From contig NZ_CP083663.1 of assembly GCF_020097815.1 (NCBI RefSeq), positions 2,953,015-3,017,014 of the forward strand: 64,000 nucleotides of DNA, written 5' to 3'. The DNA comes from Haloprofundus salinisoli. GTDB taxonomy: Archaea > Halobacteriota > Halobacteria > Halobacteriales > Haloferacaceae. The notes under the pieces are model-generated. The model was not told where the DNA came from. It was given only the letters and a program-made list of their open reading frames with translations, and did no database searches. Within the stretch, counting starts at the first letter, position 1. Every line of letters begins with the position of its first letter. The translations under genes were made by a program, and so were the position numbers. Positions 1-8,198 of this stretch are shown piece after piece.

Positions 1-164
1 CCGACGCGAGTGCGGCGACGAGCGCCGGCGCGAGAGAGGAGAGCACCGCAGCGACGACCGACCGTCCGGACGGGACGGTGCAGGCGGACGCGCCGAACCC
101 GGACCAGATCGGCGGCGACCCGAACAAGGGTCTGTTCGCCCGTCTGAAGCGACTGTTCTCCTGA
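1..164 (+). CDS. C-terminal fragment of a protein cut by the window edge
   Basis: An open frame enters from the left edge and ends at a TGA at 162-164. The visible 53 residues are an Ala/Thr/Asp-rich linker followed by a basic amphipathic end, GLFARLKRLFS. No domain can be recognised, so no function is assigned. Composition (Asp/Glu-rich, few Lys) fits a haloarchaeal protein, and no other frame here looks coding. Confidence 0.6.
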   Translation, partial: DASAATSAGAREESTAATTDRPDGTVQADAPNPDQIGGDPNKGLFARLKRLFS

Positions 165-246
165 GGCGCGACGTTTTCGCCGTCGTAGCCGCGGACCGCG
201 AGGAGCGCTCGCGCTCTTGCCGAGCGCGTCGGATGCGTGGTCGGTG

Positions 247-252
247 CTTAAG
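247..252 (+). promoter_or_regulatory. TATA-like box for the 49-aa gene
   Basis: CTTAAG lies 25-30 bases before the ATG at 277. That is the spacing of an archaeal TATA box for a leaderless transcript, and it supports choosing this ATG over the upstream in-frame start at 217. Confidence 0.45.
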
Positions 253-276
253 AGCGTGGCCCGTGAAGATTCGACC

Positions 277-426
277 ATGCCGGAGATACACCTCGACGAC
301 GAAACCGTCAGCCGACTCGACAGCCTCCGCGAGGAGGACGAGGAGTACGACGAGATCATCACCGAACTTATCAACATCTACGAAGCGGGCGAACTGACGC
401 TGTTTCACGGCGGCGACGAGGTCTGA
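277..426 (+). CDS. Small conserved haloarchaeal protein (DUF7557-like)
   Basis: This 49-residue acidic protein starts MPEIHLDDETVSRLDSLR and ends in GGDEV. The pattern of one beta strand followed by a helix resembles the short ribbon-helix-helix-like antitoxin fold and haloarchaeal proteins annotated DUF7557. The function is unknown. The upstream in-frame start at 217 would add a Ser/Ala/Val-rich stretch that overlaps the promoter, so the ATG at 277 is preferred. No partner toxin is visible next to it. Confidence 0.7.
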   Translation: MPEIHLDDETVSRLDSLREEDEEYDEIITELINIYEAGELTLFHGGDEV

Positions 427-465
427 CGACGGTCCCTCGTCTTCGGTCGCGCGCTCTCGCGTCGC

Positions 466-912
466 TCACTCCTGATAGGCGACGCGAACCTGCTGCCACT
501 TTCCCTTCCGTTCGAGATGCGACTGCAGCTCGTCGGCGTACTCCTGGGTGAGTCGCTCGGCGCGTTCGAGTTCGTCCTGATTGACGCCGCCGCTCCCGCC
601 GAGGCCGAGCGCCCCCTTTATCGAGTCGAAGATGCCGCCGCCACCGCCGCGGTTGCTCCGCTCGGGCGCGCCGCCCATCGACTGCATCTGCGAACGGACG
701 TTCTCCAGTTCGGGCAGTATCTGCGGTACTTTCTCGGTGTTAGCGACGATGCGGGCGTTCTCGGAGTCGTCGGCGTTCTCGATCTCGAACTCGGTGGCAG
801 TCATGATGAGCCCCCACTCCTGGCTCGTGAGCGCCGAGTCCCGAATCCGCTGGTTGAACTCTCTGTCGACGGTCATCCGCTCGCCGACGATGCTGTCGGT
901 CCAGTTCTGCAT
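466..912 (-). CDS. DUF5799 family protein
   Basis: This 148-residue haloarchaeal protein begins MQNWTDSIVGERMTVD. It has a central region mentioning ATEFEIENA, a Gly-rich hinge around residues 91-108 (RGGGGGIFDSIKGALG) and a charged helical C-terminus. I recognise it as DUF5799, which is conserved in haloarchaea but has no established function. No signal peptide or membrane segment is seen, so it is probably cytosolic. It converges with the 49-aa gene on the other strand. Confidence 0.8.
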   Translation of the reverse strand: MQNWTDSIVGERMTVDREFNQRIRDSALTSQEWGLIMTATEFEIENADDSENARIVANTEKVPQILPELENVRSQMQSMGGAPERSNRGGGGGIFDSIKGALGLGGSGGVNQDELERAERLTQEYADELQSHLERKGKWQQVRVAYQE

Positions 913-982
913 ATCGAACGATTAGCACACCGCGAGTATCAGCGTTGTGTCCCGACGGACGAGGGAAAATCCGTGCGCCCGG

Positions 983-2824
983 TCAGCGCCGCCGCGCGAG
1001 TAGCAGGCCGGCAGTCAGTGCCGCGAGAAGCGCAGCGTGCGGTCCGAACCCGGGGAACGTCGTCTCGGTCGTCGGACTGTTGGCGTCGGTCTCCGCGTCT
1101 GCCGTCGGGGTAGCTGTCTCCGTGAGCGCCTTATCCGGCGTTGCCGCAGTGGTCTGCACCAGCGAGTCGGGTTCCGAAGTCGTCGTCTCCGTCTGGGGCG
1201 TCGCCGTCTCGGTTGCGACGGTGGTCGTGGTCGTGTTCTCCGTCTCGGTCGTCTCGTTCCCGTCGGTCGGAGGCGTCGTCGTTGGCGGCGGCGTGGTCGT
1301 CGTCTCGTCTACGTTCTCGCTCTGGGCGTCGCTCGAACCCGGTCCAGCGCCGTTCGTTTCGTCGTCAGCGTCGTCCGTCTGCGGCGGAGTGCTGCTGTCG
1401 CCCGACGGTGCGTTTGCGGTGTCGTCGGAGTCGTCTACAGACTGGTCGTCAGTCTCGGTATCACTTTCGTCGGATTGGTTGTCTCCTCCCGAGTCTGCAG
1501 ACTGATTGTCGCCACTCTGTTCGTCGCCGGCGGACTCGTCAGTTCGGTCGTCGTCGGTCTCGCCGCCCGGCGATTCGAGCACGACCGTGACGCTGCGGTC
1601 TTCGGTGACCGTGACGTTCTTCCAGACGAGTTCGGAGTCGAACCCAGTTACGCTCTCTCTCGCGAAGACCCCGATTTTGATGTCGCCGGTGAGTTCACCG
1701 CTGACCCGACCATCGCTATCGGTCAGTTGCTGAATCCACGCCGAGCAGTCGATACAGTCCACGTTGTGATACCAGTCGACGATGGCGTTTTCGACCGGAT
1801 TACCGTCCTCGTTGACCACCTTCACCTCCAGCGCGTGACCCTCGGGAATCACCACGTCGCCCAAGTCAACGTCCTCGGAGCGTTCCGTGAGATCTCGATT
1901 ATCGAACGTGTAGATGTCGACCGCCTCGTGACCCCCCGAGATGATTTCGCTGTTCCCGTCCGACTGGAAGAACGTGAGCTGGTTTCGGGCGTCGGCCACA
2001 CCGGCGACGGTGAAGTGGCCGTCTTCGTCGGTCCGAACCGACGAGTAGTCTCTCGCTGATTCGTCCCAGTAGTCGTGGTGTACGACCCGATTCGTAATCG
2101 GCTCACCGTCCTCGGTCACGAGGCGACCGCTGATGGTCGTCGGAGTGTCGAGTGTGACTGTGAGCGTTCGGTCCTCGGTCACGGTGAGCGACTGTTCGCT
2201 CGTGGCCAGACCGTCCGGTCCTTCGACGTACACCAAGACGTCGCCAGCGACTTCGACGCCGCTCGGTTCCTCCGGCGAGTCGAACATGCCCTCGGCGTTC
2301 GTCTTCTCGAAGAGCGACCATCCCTCTTGTACCTCCGGTCGGTCGTGGTACACTCGGACGGACGCGTCTTCGACGGGCTCTCCGTCCTCGTCGACGACCT
2401 GGATGTCCAAAACGTGGCCCTCCGGAAGCTCGATGTCACCGAAGTCGGTCTCCTCGTTGGGACCGACCTCACCGAGGGTATAGAGGTCGACGACACCGTC
2501 ACGCGGCCCGTACGACCCGTCTTCGGCCCGCTGGTAGTACGCGAGCTGGTGCGATGCCGTCGAGTTCGATTCGAACGTGAACTGTCCGTCGTCTCCGGTC
2601 GTGACGTTCGTAGAGCCAACCGGACCCTCTTCGTCCGAGAGCATGACTTCGATATCGTCACCGGATAGCGACCCGCCGTCCGCCGAGACGAGCCGTCCGG
2701 AAATCGTCGGTACGTCTGACTCCGAGTCCGTCCCGTGCGCACTGACGGCCATCGGCGCGAACGCACCGAGAACCACCAGTACCGTCACGAACACCGTAAA
2801 GCCCGCACGTAGTCGTGAACTCAT
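983..2824 (-). CDS. PGF-CTERM surface glycoprotein with two carboxypeptidase-regulatory-like repeats
   Basis: This 613-residue exported protein has a signal peptide at about residues 1-30 (RAGFTVFVTVLVVLGAF, ending AVSAHG). Two tandem units of roughly 190 residues follow. Each opens with a TISGRLV motif, carries a DIYT segment and an IPEGH motif, and closes with VTVTEDR, as in Ig-like carboxypeptidase-regulatory domains. Next comes a long Asp/Ser then Thr-rich stalk, probably glycosylated. The C-terminus is PGF, a hydrophobic helix and ARRR, the PGF-CTERM signal processed by archaeosortase A and lipid-anchored at the S-layer. I chose the ATG at 2824 because it puts the signal peptide at the N-terminus; the frame extends 67 codons further upstream without coding character. 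Confidence 0.85.
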   Translation of the reverse strand: MSSRLRAGFTVFVTVLVVLGAFAPMAVSAHGTDSESDVPTISGRLVSADGGSLSGDDIEVMLSDEEGPVGSTNVTTGDDGQFTFESNSTASHQLAYYQRAEDGSYGPRDGVVDLYTLGEVGPNEETDFGDIELPEGHVLDIQVVDEDGEPVEDASVRVYHDRPEVQEGWSLFEKTNAEGMFDSPEEPSGVEVAGDVLVYVEGPDGLATSEQSLTVTEDRTLTVTLDTPTTISGRLVTEDGEPITNRVVHHDYWDESARDYSSVRTDEDGHFTVAGVADARNQLTFFQSDGNSEIISGGHEAVDIYTFDNRDLTERSEDVDLGDVVIPEGHALEVKVVNEDGNPVENAIVDWYHNVDCIDCSAWIQQLTDSDGRVSGELTGDIKIGVFARESVTGFDSELVWKNVTVTEDRSVTVVLESPGGETDDDRTDESAGDEQSGDNQSADSGGDNQSDESDTETDDQSVDDSDDTANAPSGDSSTPPQTDDADDETNGAGPGSSDAQSENVDETTTTPPPTTTPPTDGNETTETENTTTTTVATETATPQTETTTSEPDSLVQTTAATPDKALTETATPTADAETDANSPTTETTFPGFGPHAALLAALTAGLLLARRR

Positions 2825-3046
2825 CGACGCCTCCGCAAACGAATCGGTGCGCTCGCGTCGCCGCCGTGCGCACCCTCTCCAGTTGCCGGGTATTGCATGG
2901 TCGACTCGACCAACACGAAGAGGCGGGTTTGTAATGACAGTTATTCTGGAATTCTGGGACAGCCTGAGCGGAGGAATGCACCGCCTACCCCGCCAACGGC
3001 GGCGTTTCGTCGCCGCGTTTATCACGCCGGCGCACCCTCTCGAACC

Positions 3047-4309
3047 ATGGAGCGGTACGACCTGCTGTATCGGCTATACGACGAGTTCGACACGAAGACG
3101 CTGCGGGAGTATCAGGACTTCGTCGACGTCTTCCCGCCGGTCGACTCGCGCGTCGCACTCGACCACTGGCAAGAGGCCAACGACGAACTGGAGGAGCGAA
3201 AAGACGAGATTCGTTCGGCGTTCGCGATGGGCGCGACGTACGCCGAAGTCGCCGCGCGCGCGACCCGAGAGCAGGCGTTCACCGCGTTGGACCTGCACTC
3301 GAAGTACGACCGAGCGGTGAACGCGCTCGTGTTGGACGTCGACGAGACGCTCCGCTCGGCGGGGCGCACCGACAACGAGATCCCGCGCGACGCGCTGCAC
3401 ATGCTCACCGAGTTCCACGAGGCTGACGTCCCCATCGTCATCTGTACCGGTCAGACCTTGGAGAACGTCAAGGGGTTCGCGATTCAGGGGCTCGGCAACG
3501 AACTCGTCCACTCCGGCGACGTGAGCATCGTCTACGAGGCCGGAACCGGCGTGTTCACGCCCGGTCACGGCTCCGACACCAAACGACTGCTGTACGAGAG
3601 CCTCGACCCCGAGATTCAGTCGGTGTTCGGCGAGATTCGCTCGCGGGTGTTGCCCGACGCCCCCGACGACCTCCGGCGGTCGGTCCACCTCCAGGGCAAC
3701 GAGTTCAACGTCACGCTCAAGCCGAACTTCGAGACGGGGAGTCAGAGAGCCGCCGCGGTCATCGACGAGGGACTCGTCTACCTGCTCGACCTGGTCGGCG
3801 AAGCGGTCGTCAACTCGCTGGACGAAGACGATAACGAGTTCGAGAGGCCAGAACGCGGCCCGTCGTGGGCGCGGGCGTACTACGCGGACGCGGACAACGA
3901 AATCCGCGAGGTGCTCGAATCGGAGCACGCCGCCCCCGAGGTGTCGCTCGGAGACGTTCCGTCGGCCGCCTCCGAGCGCTTCGACCGCATCGACGTGGCG
4001 TACTACCACGCCGACGCCGCCGAGGTCGGGTCGCTCGAACTCAACAAGGCCGCGGGCGTCGAGTCCGCACTGGACGTGCTCGGCGTCGACGAGCCGTTCG
4101 TCGTCGTGATGGGCGACAGCAAGTCCGACCTCAGAGTGATGCAGTGGACAGCCGACAACGACGCCGGACTCGCCGCCGCTCCGGACCACTCCTCGCGCGA
4201 CGTGCTCGCGCACGTGATGGACACCGACGAACTCGTGTTCGACCGCGGGAAGTCGGCAGCGATGTTGGAGACGATTTACGTTCTCAACCTGCTGGCGAAG
4301 CTCGGATGA
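3047..4309 (+). CDS. HAD-superfamily hydrolase
   Basis: This 420-residue protein carries HAD phosphatase motifs. Motif I is VLDVDET, with the nucleophile Asp at residue 97 and the second Asp at 99. A motif II-like segment reads IVICTGQT, and motif IV reads VVMGDSKSDLRVM. The arrangement resembles Cof-type or phosphomannomutase/trehalose-phosphatase-like HADs with a cap domain between motifs II and IV. The substrate cannot be inferred. The first ~90 residues are an acidic helical extension not typical of the family core. The ATG at 3047 is preferred over the in-frame upstream start at 2897, which would add an Arg/Pro-rich stretch. Confidence 0.75.
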   Translation: MERYDLLYRLYDEFDTKTLREYQDFVDVFPPVDSRVALDHWQEANDELEERKDEIRSAFAMGATYAEVAARATREQAFTALDLHSKYDRAVNALVLDVDETLRSAGRTDNEIPRDALHMLTEFHEADVPIVICTGQTLENVKGFAIQGLGNELVHSGDVSIVYEAGTGVFTPGHGSDTKRLLYESLDPEIQSVFGEIRSRVLPDAPDDLRRSVHLQGNEFNVTLKPNFETGSQRAAAVIDEGLVYLLDLVGEAVVNSLDEDDNEFERPERGPSWARAYYADADNEIREVLESEHAAPEVSLGDVPSAASERFDRIDVAYYHADAAEVGSLELNKAAGVESALDVLGVDEPFVVVMGDSKSDLRVMQWTADNDAGLAAAPDHSSRDVLAHVMDTDELVFDRGKSAAMLETIYVLNLLAKLG

Positions 4310-4348
4310 GGCGTGTCGACAGCAGCCCTCTCTCGAACGTTTTGCGCG

Positions 4349-4378
4349 CCTCGAACGACCTCGAACGACCTCGAACGA
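4349..4378. repeat. Three perfect tandem copies of a 10-bp unit
   Basis: CCTCGAACGA is repeated three times head to tail in the spacer after the HAD gene, with a related TCTCGAACG just upstream. It may be a slippage product; no function is evident. Confidence 0.85.
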
Positions 4379-4445
4379 CTTTGCGCCGAGTTGAGCCGAA
4401 CCGTCGGTACCGAGCGTTGAACACTCTCGTTTAACGTAAATACTA

Positions 4446-4454
4446 TATATTTAA
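4446..4454 (+). promoter_or_regulatory. TATA box for the 127-aa membrane protein
   Basis: TATATTTAA sits 20-28 bases before the ATG at 4474, within an AT-rich patch in otherwise GC-rich DNA. The transcript is likely leaderless. Confidence 0.6.
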
Positions 4455-4473
4455 TACGTATTCTATCGGAACG

Positions 4474-4857
4474 ATGCGGTTACTCCCCTCGAGGTCGATA
4501 TCCGCCCTTAGCGACCGACTCTCGTTGGCGGAGACGCCGTTCGACGAAGGGGAGTTCACGAACCTCTGGTTTCTCGCCGCGCTCGGCTACGGCGTCGGCG
4601 ACACCGTCACCACCATCGCGCTCATGGGCTACAGTCCGACCGTCATCGAGGGGAATCCGGTCCTCCGGTGGGCCGTCGCCCAGTTCGGCCAGAGCGGCCT
4701 CGTCGGGCTGAAACTGGTCGCGTTCTTCGCGTGTCTCGCGCTCAGTATCGACGCCGCACGGGACGGTGACAGACTCTGGTACTACGCGCCGCCGCTGGTG
4801 TTGACCGCCGTCGGCGTGTTCACGACCGTCTACAACGTCCGCTTGATGATTGGATAA
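4474..4857 (+). CDS. Small integral membrane protein, function unknown
   Basis: This 127-residue protein has a cytosolic-looking N-terminus of about 30 residues and then three hydrophobic segments. They lie near residues 34-52 (LWFLAALGYGVGDTVTTIAL), 75-95 (GLVGLKLVAFFACLALSI) and 104-124 (YYAPPLVLTAVGVFTTVY). The spacing resembles the small DUF5658-like membrane proteins of haloarchaea, but I cannot assign the family firmly. A strong TATA box and its own promoter suggest a single-gene unit. Confidence 0.7.
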   Translation: MRLLPSRSISALSDRLSLAETPFDEGEFTNLWFLAALGYGVGDTVTTIALMGYSPTVIEGNPVLRWAVAQFGQSGLVGLKLVAFFACLALSIDAARDGDRLWYYAPPLVLTAVGVFTTVYNVRLMIG

Positions 4858-5060
4858 CGGTCGAAGCGTCAACCGACCGCTCTTGAGGCGCACCGAATCG
4901 GCGGATTCGCACTGGACCACTGAGGGACGAACACCGTCCATATCGTTCGGACCGAAACGCAACGCTCTCTCCCGCCAGAGGCATCGGCTGATGCGGAATA
5001 CGGTGCCTGGATGTCCGGCTGTGTACGTCGGGTCTATCTCAGATTATTTCAGTAGGAGAT

Positions 5061-5068
5061 TTTAAATA
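5061..5068 (+). promoter_or_regulatory. TATA box for the DUF7344 gene
   Basis: TTTAAATA lies 24-31 bases before the ATG at 5092, the expected position for a leaderless haloarchaeal transcript. Confidence 0.6.
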
Positions 5069-5091
5069 TCATCACAATTGACTACTCTGCG

Positions 5092-5670
5092 ATGCGTGTC
5101 TCCAAAGTAGACGAGGGGGAGTACTCACTCTCACGCGAGGACGCGTTCGAGACACTGAGTAATCGGCGGCGGCGATACGCGATACACGCGCTCTTGCAGG
5201 AAGACGCGCCGGTCGAACTCGGTGAGCTCTCACGGCAGGTCGCGGCGTGGGAGACGGGTCAGTCGCCGTCCGCGGTCACCTCCGAGGAGCGTCGGCGAGT
5301 CTACAACGCCTTACAGCAGTCTCACCTCCCGAAGATGCACGATGTCGGCGTCGTCGAGTACGACCGCGACCGAGGAATTATCTCGACGACGACGGAAGCA
5401 TCGAATCTCCACGTCTACCTGGAGATCGTCCCCGGAAACGACATCCCGTGGAGCGTCTACTACCTCCTCTTGGGTGCGTTCTCGCTCTCGTTCGCCGGCG
5501 CCGTCGTCGGCGGTCTCCCGCCGTTCGGCGCAATTCCGGCGCTGGTCGGCGCGCTCGTTCCGGGTCTGCTGATCGTCACGTCGGCGGCCGTCCACACGTT
5601 CCACAGCAGGGGGCAGCGGCTCGGCCGCGACGGGTTGCCGCCGGAACTTCGCCACCAGCAGTCGGAGTAA
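5092..5670 (+). CDS. DUF7344 winged-helix protein with C-terminal membrane anchor
   Basis: This is a 192-residue protein. Residues ~12-110 form a winged-helix-like domain (FETLSNRRRRYAIHALLQED, then SEERRRVYNALQQSHLPKMH and GVVEYDRD), the signature of the haloarchaeal DUF7344 regulator-like family. Two hydrophobic helices follow at about residues 122-142 and 146-170, so the DNA-binding part is probably held at the membrane. Its targets are unknown. It sits alone between the small membrane protein and the dehydratase gene. Confidence 0.8.
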   Translation: MRVSKVDEGEYSLSREDAFETLSNRRRRYAIHALLQEDAPVELGELSRQVAAWETGQSPSAVTSEERRRVYNALQQSHLPKMHDVGVVEYDRDRGIISTTTEASNLHVYLEIVPGNDIPWSVYYLLLGAFSLSFAGAVVGGLPPFGAIPALVGALVPGLLIVTSAAVHTFHSRGQRLGRDGLPPELRHQQSE

Positions 5671-5698
5671 CGTCACCATCGACCCGCCACACCGGGCG

Positions 5699-5974
5699 CT
5701 AAGCGACATCCGATTCACCGACCTTTGAATTCGATGTCAGAGAGTGGAGCGCCTCGGCGGCCGTCGGTGGTTCGTAGGCGTACACGCGCGTATCGGTGGC
5801 GACGTAGTACATCTCGTCGTCCGGGTCGGCGACGACGCCGTACGGAGAATCGGCAACCAGGTGAACGGGCAGAACGCTCTTACTCCCGGAGCCAAAATCA
5901 GGTGATGATGGGCCTCTCGACAGCCGTACGCTTTGAGACGGTCTCAAAACATTTACTTCACATCGAGTAAACAT
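5699..5974 (-). pseudogene. Possible gene fragment, last ~55 residues coding-like
   Basis: The frame ends at a TAG at 5699-5701. Its last ~55 residues, including SPYGVVADPDDEMYYVATDT and RVYAYEPP, have normal haloarchaeal protein composition and resemble a beta-propeller-like strand segment. Upstream of that the frame reads Ser/Arg-rich and looks non-coding, although it reaches an ATG at 5974 that lies inside the dehydratase promoter. I read it as the surviving 3' end of a lost gene, or less likely a small protein with an unusual start. Confidence 0.3.
5932..5948. promoter_or_regulatory. Perfect palindromic operator-like site before the dehydratase gene
   Basis: TTTGAGAC-G-GTCTCAAA is an inverted repeat with two 8-bp arms and a 1-bp centre. 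It ends just before the TATA-like CATTTACTT (5949-5957), which is itself 24-32 bases before the ATG at 5981. An operator overlapping or abutting the BRE/TATA element suggests that a dimeric regulator controls this gene. Confidence 0.65.
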
Positions 5975-5980
5975 CCGACC

Positions 5981-7219
5981 ATGACACGCAACTACGCAGA
6001 ACTCCACGACCCGAACGCGGAGTACACGATGCGGGACCTCTCCGCCGAGACGATGGGTGTCACGGGCGAACGTGGCGGCGCTCGTGACGTCGAAATCACC
6101 GACGTTCAGACGACGATGATCGACGGGAACTTCCCGTGGACGCTCGTCCGCGTCTACACCGACGCGGGCGTCGTCGGCACCGGCGAGGCGTACTGGGGCG
6201 CGGGCGTCCCCGAACTCATCCAGCGGATGACCCAGTTCGTCGTCGGCGAGAATCCGCTCGACATCGACCGAATCTCCGAGCATCTCATCCAGAAGATGTC
6301 CGGCGAGGGCTCCATCGGCGGCGTCACCGTCACGGCGATTTCGGGCATCGAAATCGCGCTGCACGACCTCGTAGGGAAGCTTCTCGACGTGCCCGCCTAC
6401 CAGTTGCTCGGCGGGAAGTACCGCGACAGAGTTCGCGTCTACTGCGACTGCCACACCGAGGAGGAGGCCGACCCCGAGGCCTGCGCCGACGAGGCCGAAC
6501 GCGTCGTCGAGGACCTCGGCTACGACGCGCTGAAGTTCGACCTCGACGTCCCCTCGGGGCTGGAGAAGGACCGCGCGAACCGCCACCTCCGCCCGGGCGA
6601 GATCCGCCACAAAGCCGAAATCGTCGAGAAGGTCACCGAGCGCGTGAAGGACCGCGCCGACGTCGCCTTCGACTGCCACTGGACGTTCTCGGCGGGTAGC
6701 GCCAAGCGCCTCGCGCGAGCCATCGAGGACTACGACGTCTGGTGGCTCGAAGACCCCGTGCCGCCGGAGAACCACGACGTCCAGCGCGAGGTGACCCAGT
6801 ACACCTCGACGCCAATCACCGCCGGCGAGAACGTCTACCGCAAGCACGGCCATCGCCGCCTCCTCGAAGAGCAGGCCGTCGATATCATCGCCCCCGACAT
6901 GCCGAAGGTCGGTGGCATGCGCGAGACGCGGAAAATCGCCGACATGGCCGACACCTACTACGTCCCGGTGGCGATGCACAACGTCTCCTCGCCCGTCGCG
7001 ACGATGGCGTCCGCGCACGTCGGCGCGGCCATCTCGAACTCCCTCGCGGTGGAGTACCACTCCTACGAACTCGGTTGGTGGGAGGACCTGGTCGAAGAAG
7101 ACGTCATCGAGAACGGTTACATCGAAGTACCCGAAAAGCCCGGCCTCGGCCTGACGCTCGACATGGACGTCGTCGAAGAGCGCAAGGTCGAGGGTGAAGA
7201 GCTGTTCGACGAGGAGTAG
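5981..7219 (+). CDS. gad: Gluconate dehydratase-like enzyme (enolase superfamily)
   Basis: This 412-residue enzyme is of the mandelate racemase/muconate lactonizing group. The metal ligands show the usual even spacing: Asp231 (in DCHW), Glu257 (in WLEDPVPPEN) and Glu283 (in TAGENVY), followed by an active-site AMHNVSSP segment. Family members dehydrate sugar acids, here probably D-gluconate to 2-keto-3-deoxygluconate in the semi-phosphorylative Entner-Doudoroff route. The N-terminus DPNAEYTMRDLSAETMGVT closely matches what I remember of the Haloferax gluconate dehydratase. A xylonate or arabinoate dehydratase is the main alternative. The gene has its own TATA box and a perfect palindrome next to it, and no kinase or aldolase is nearby. 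Confidence 0.75.
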   Translation: MTRNYAELHDPNAEYTMRDLSAETMGVTGERGGARDVEITDVQTTMIDGNFPWTLVRVYTDAGVVGTGEAYWGAGVPELIQRMTQFVVGENPLDIDRISEHLIQKMSGEGSIGGVTVTAISGIEIALHDLVGKLLDVPAYQLLGGKYRDRVRVYCDCHTEEEADPEACADEAERVVEDLGYDALKFDLDVPSGLEKDRANRHLRPGEIRHKAEIVEKVTERVKDRADVAFDCHWTFSAGSAKRLARAIEDYDVWWLEDPVPPENHDVQREVTQYTSTPITAGENVYRKHGHRRLLEEQAVDIIAPDMPKVGGMRETRKIADMADTYYVPVAMHNVSSPVATMASAHVGAAISNSLAVEYHSYELGWWEDLVEEDVIENGYIEVPEKPGLGLTLDMDVVEERKVEGEELFDEE

Positions 7220-7278
7220 CTTCGTCGGGTCAGCAAATCTTCGATTTGCGCTGTTCAACGAGGAGTAGCGTCATCGGA
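7201..7278. repeat. Near-direct repeat flanking a small hairpin after gad
   Basis: Bases 7201-7229 (the last codons and stop of gad) recur at 7250-7278 with 25 of 29 bases identical. Between them is a 20-base insert containing the hairpin GCAAATC-TTC-GATTTGC (7233-7249). It looks like a tiny palindromic element with a duplicated flank. The rest of the spacer to 7518 holds no gene I can support. Confidence 0.6.
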
Positions 7279-7518
7279 CACGTGACGCGAGCCGTCACGT
7301 GCTCGACGAAGCGCGAGTTTCGCCGGCCGCACTGTACTGACCACATCCCGTGCGCTCGTAGGACGGGAAACCGCGTTTTGGATACGTCCGAGCCGCCTAA
7401 TTTCGGGCAGTTCGAGGTCTATATCCTGCGCAGACGTCAATACGGGGTCTGCGTAGCTCTGACACACTTGACCCTCCGCGCTTCGGTCGACTGTGGTTCG
7501 CCTACGGACGGGCGTCTC

Positions 7519-8025
7519 TCAGAGTCCCAACCGCTCGACGATCTTTCGGCCCATCGTTCTGGGGTCCGCTTCGACGACTTCGAGTTCGTCGCCGGCGCGA
7601 ATCGTCCCCGGTTCGACGACGTCGGCGCAGATACCGCCGCGTCGGTTCTTCAGCGCCCGCGCGACGCCCTCCTCGCCGGCGACCTGTTCGACGTGCGCGC
7701 AGGGCGGGCGCGGGCGCGTGCCGCGCAGCAGCGCGTCACCGACGCGGAACGTGGTGTGCAGCAGGTCGTGGACCTCGGCGCCGCGAGTGACGACGTTTCG
7801 ACGGTGGCGACCGTCGGTGAGGTCGAGGCCGAACTCCTCGCGTATCTCGTCGATGGCCTCTGCTTCGATGAGCGTCACCTCGCAGACGTCGTACGGCGAG
7901 TAGTAGCCGCGGCCGGTCTGGTAGCGGTCACCGCTGAGTCCGCCCTCGACGGCGTCGACGCTGTCGAGTTCCTCCATCGGCGCGCTGTCCTCGGGGGCGA
8001 CGAAAATCGTTTTGACGTGGGCCAT
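7519..8025 (-). CDS. MOSC domain protein
   Basis: This 168-residue protein spans essentially one MOSC domain. The early EGGLSGDRYQTG segment, the GRHRRNVVTRG motif and the Cys-containing PRPPCAHVEQ segment are the landmarks of the family. MOSC domains bind or transfer sulfur or molybdenum-cofactor ligands via the conserved Cys. As a stand-alone protein it may act in sulfur or MoCo-linked redox metabolism; the exact partner is unknown. It is divergent from the SDR gene beside it, with about 170 bases between them. Confidence 0.85.
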   Translation of the reverse strand: MAHVKTIFVAPEDSAPMEELDSVDAVEGGLSGDRYQTGRGYYSPYDVCEVTLIEAEAIDEIREEFGLDLTDGRHRRNVVTRGAEVHDLLHTTFRVGDALLRGTRPRPPCAHVEQVAGEEGVARALKNRRGGICADVVEPGTIRAGDELEVVEADPRTMGRKIVERLGL

Positions 8026-8198
8026 ACCCTCGGTACCGTCTCCAGCGACAAAGCGATTCGTCGCGGGAACGAGCCGGTGACTCTCGGCGAGCGGTGGACA
8101 GCCTACGTCGACGACGGCAGTCCCAGGCGACCGACGCGAGTTGCACGCGGTGCCACCGCCCGCCCCGTTTTATGTGCTCTACGAGAGTATCGGGAGAC

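Noticed and set aside
5699..7258. 519-aa minus-strand ORF over the dehydratase gene
   Set aside because: It is mainly the antisense of gad with Val/Asp/Arg-biased composition; only its last ~55 residues, outside gad, look coding (listed separately with low confidence).
7255..7467. 70-aa minus-strand ORF in the spacer after gad
   Set aside because: Composition is only partly protein-like; it overlaps the duplicated hairpin region and has no clear promoter or motif.
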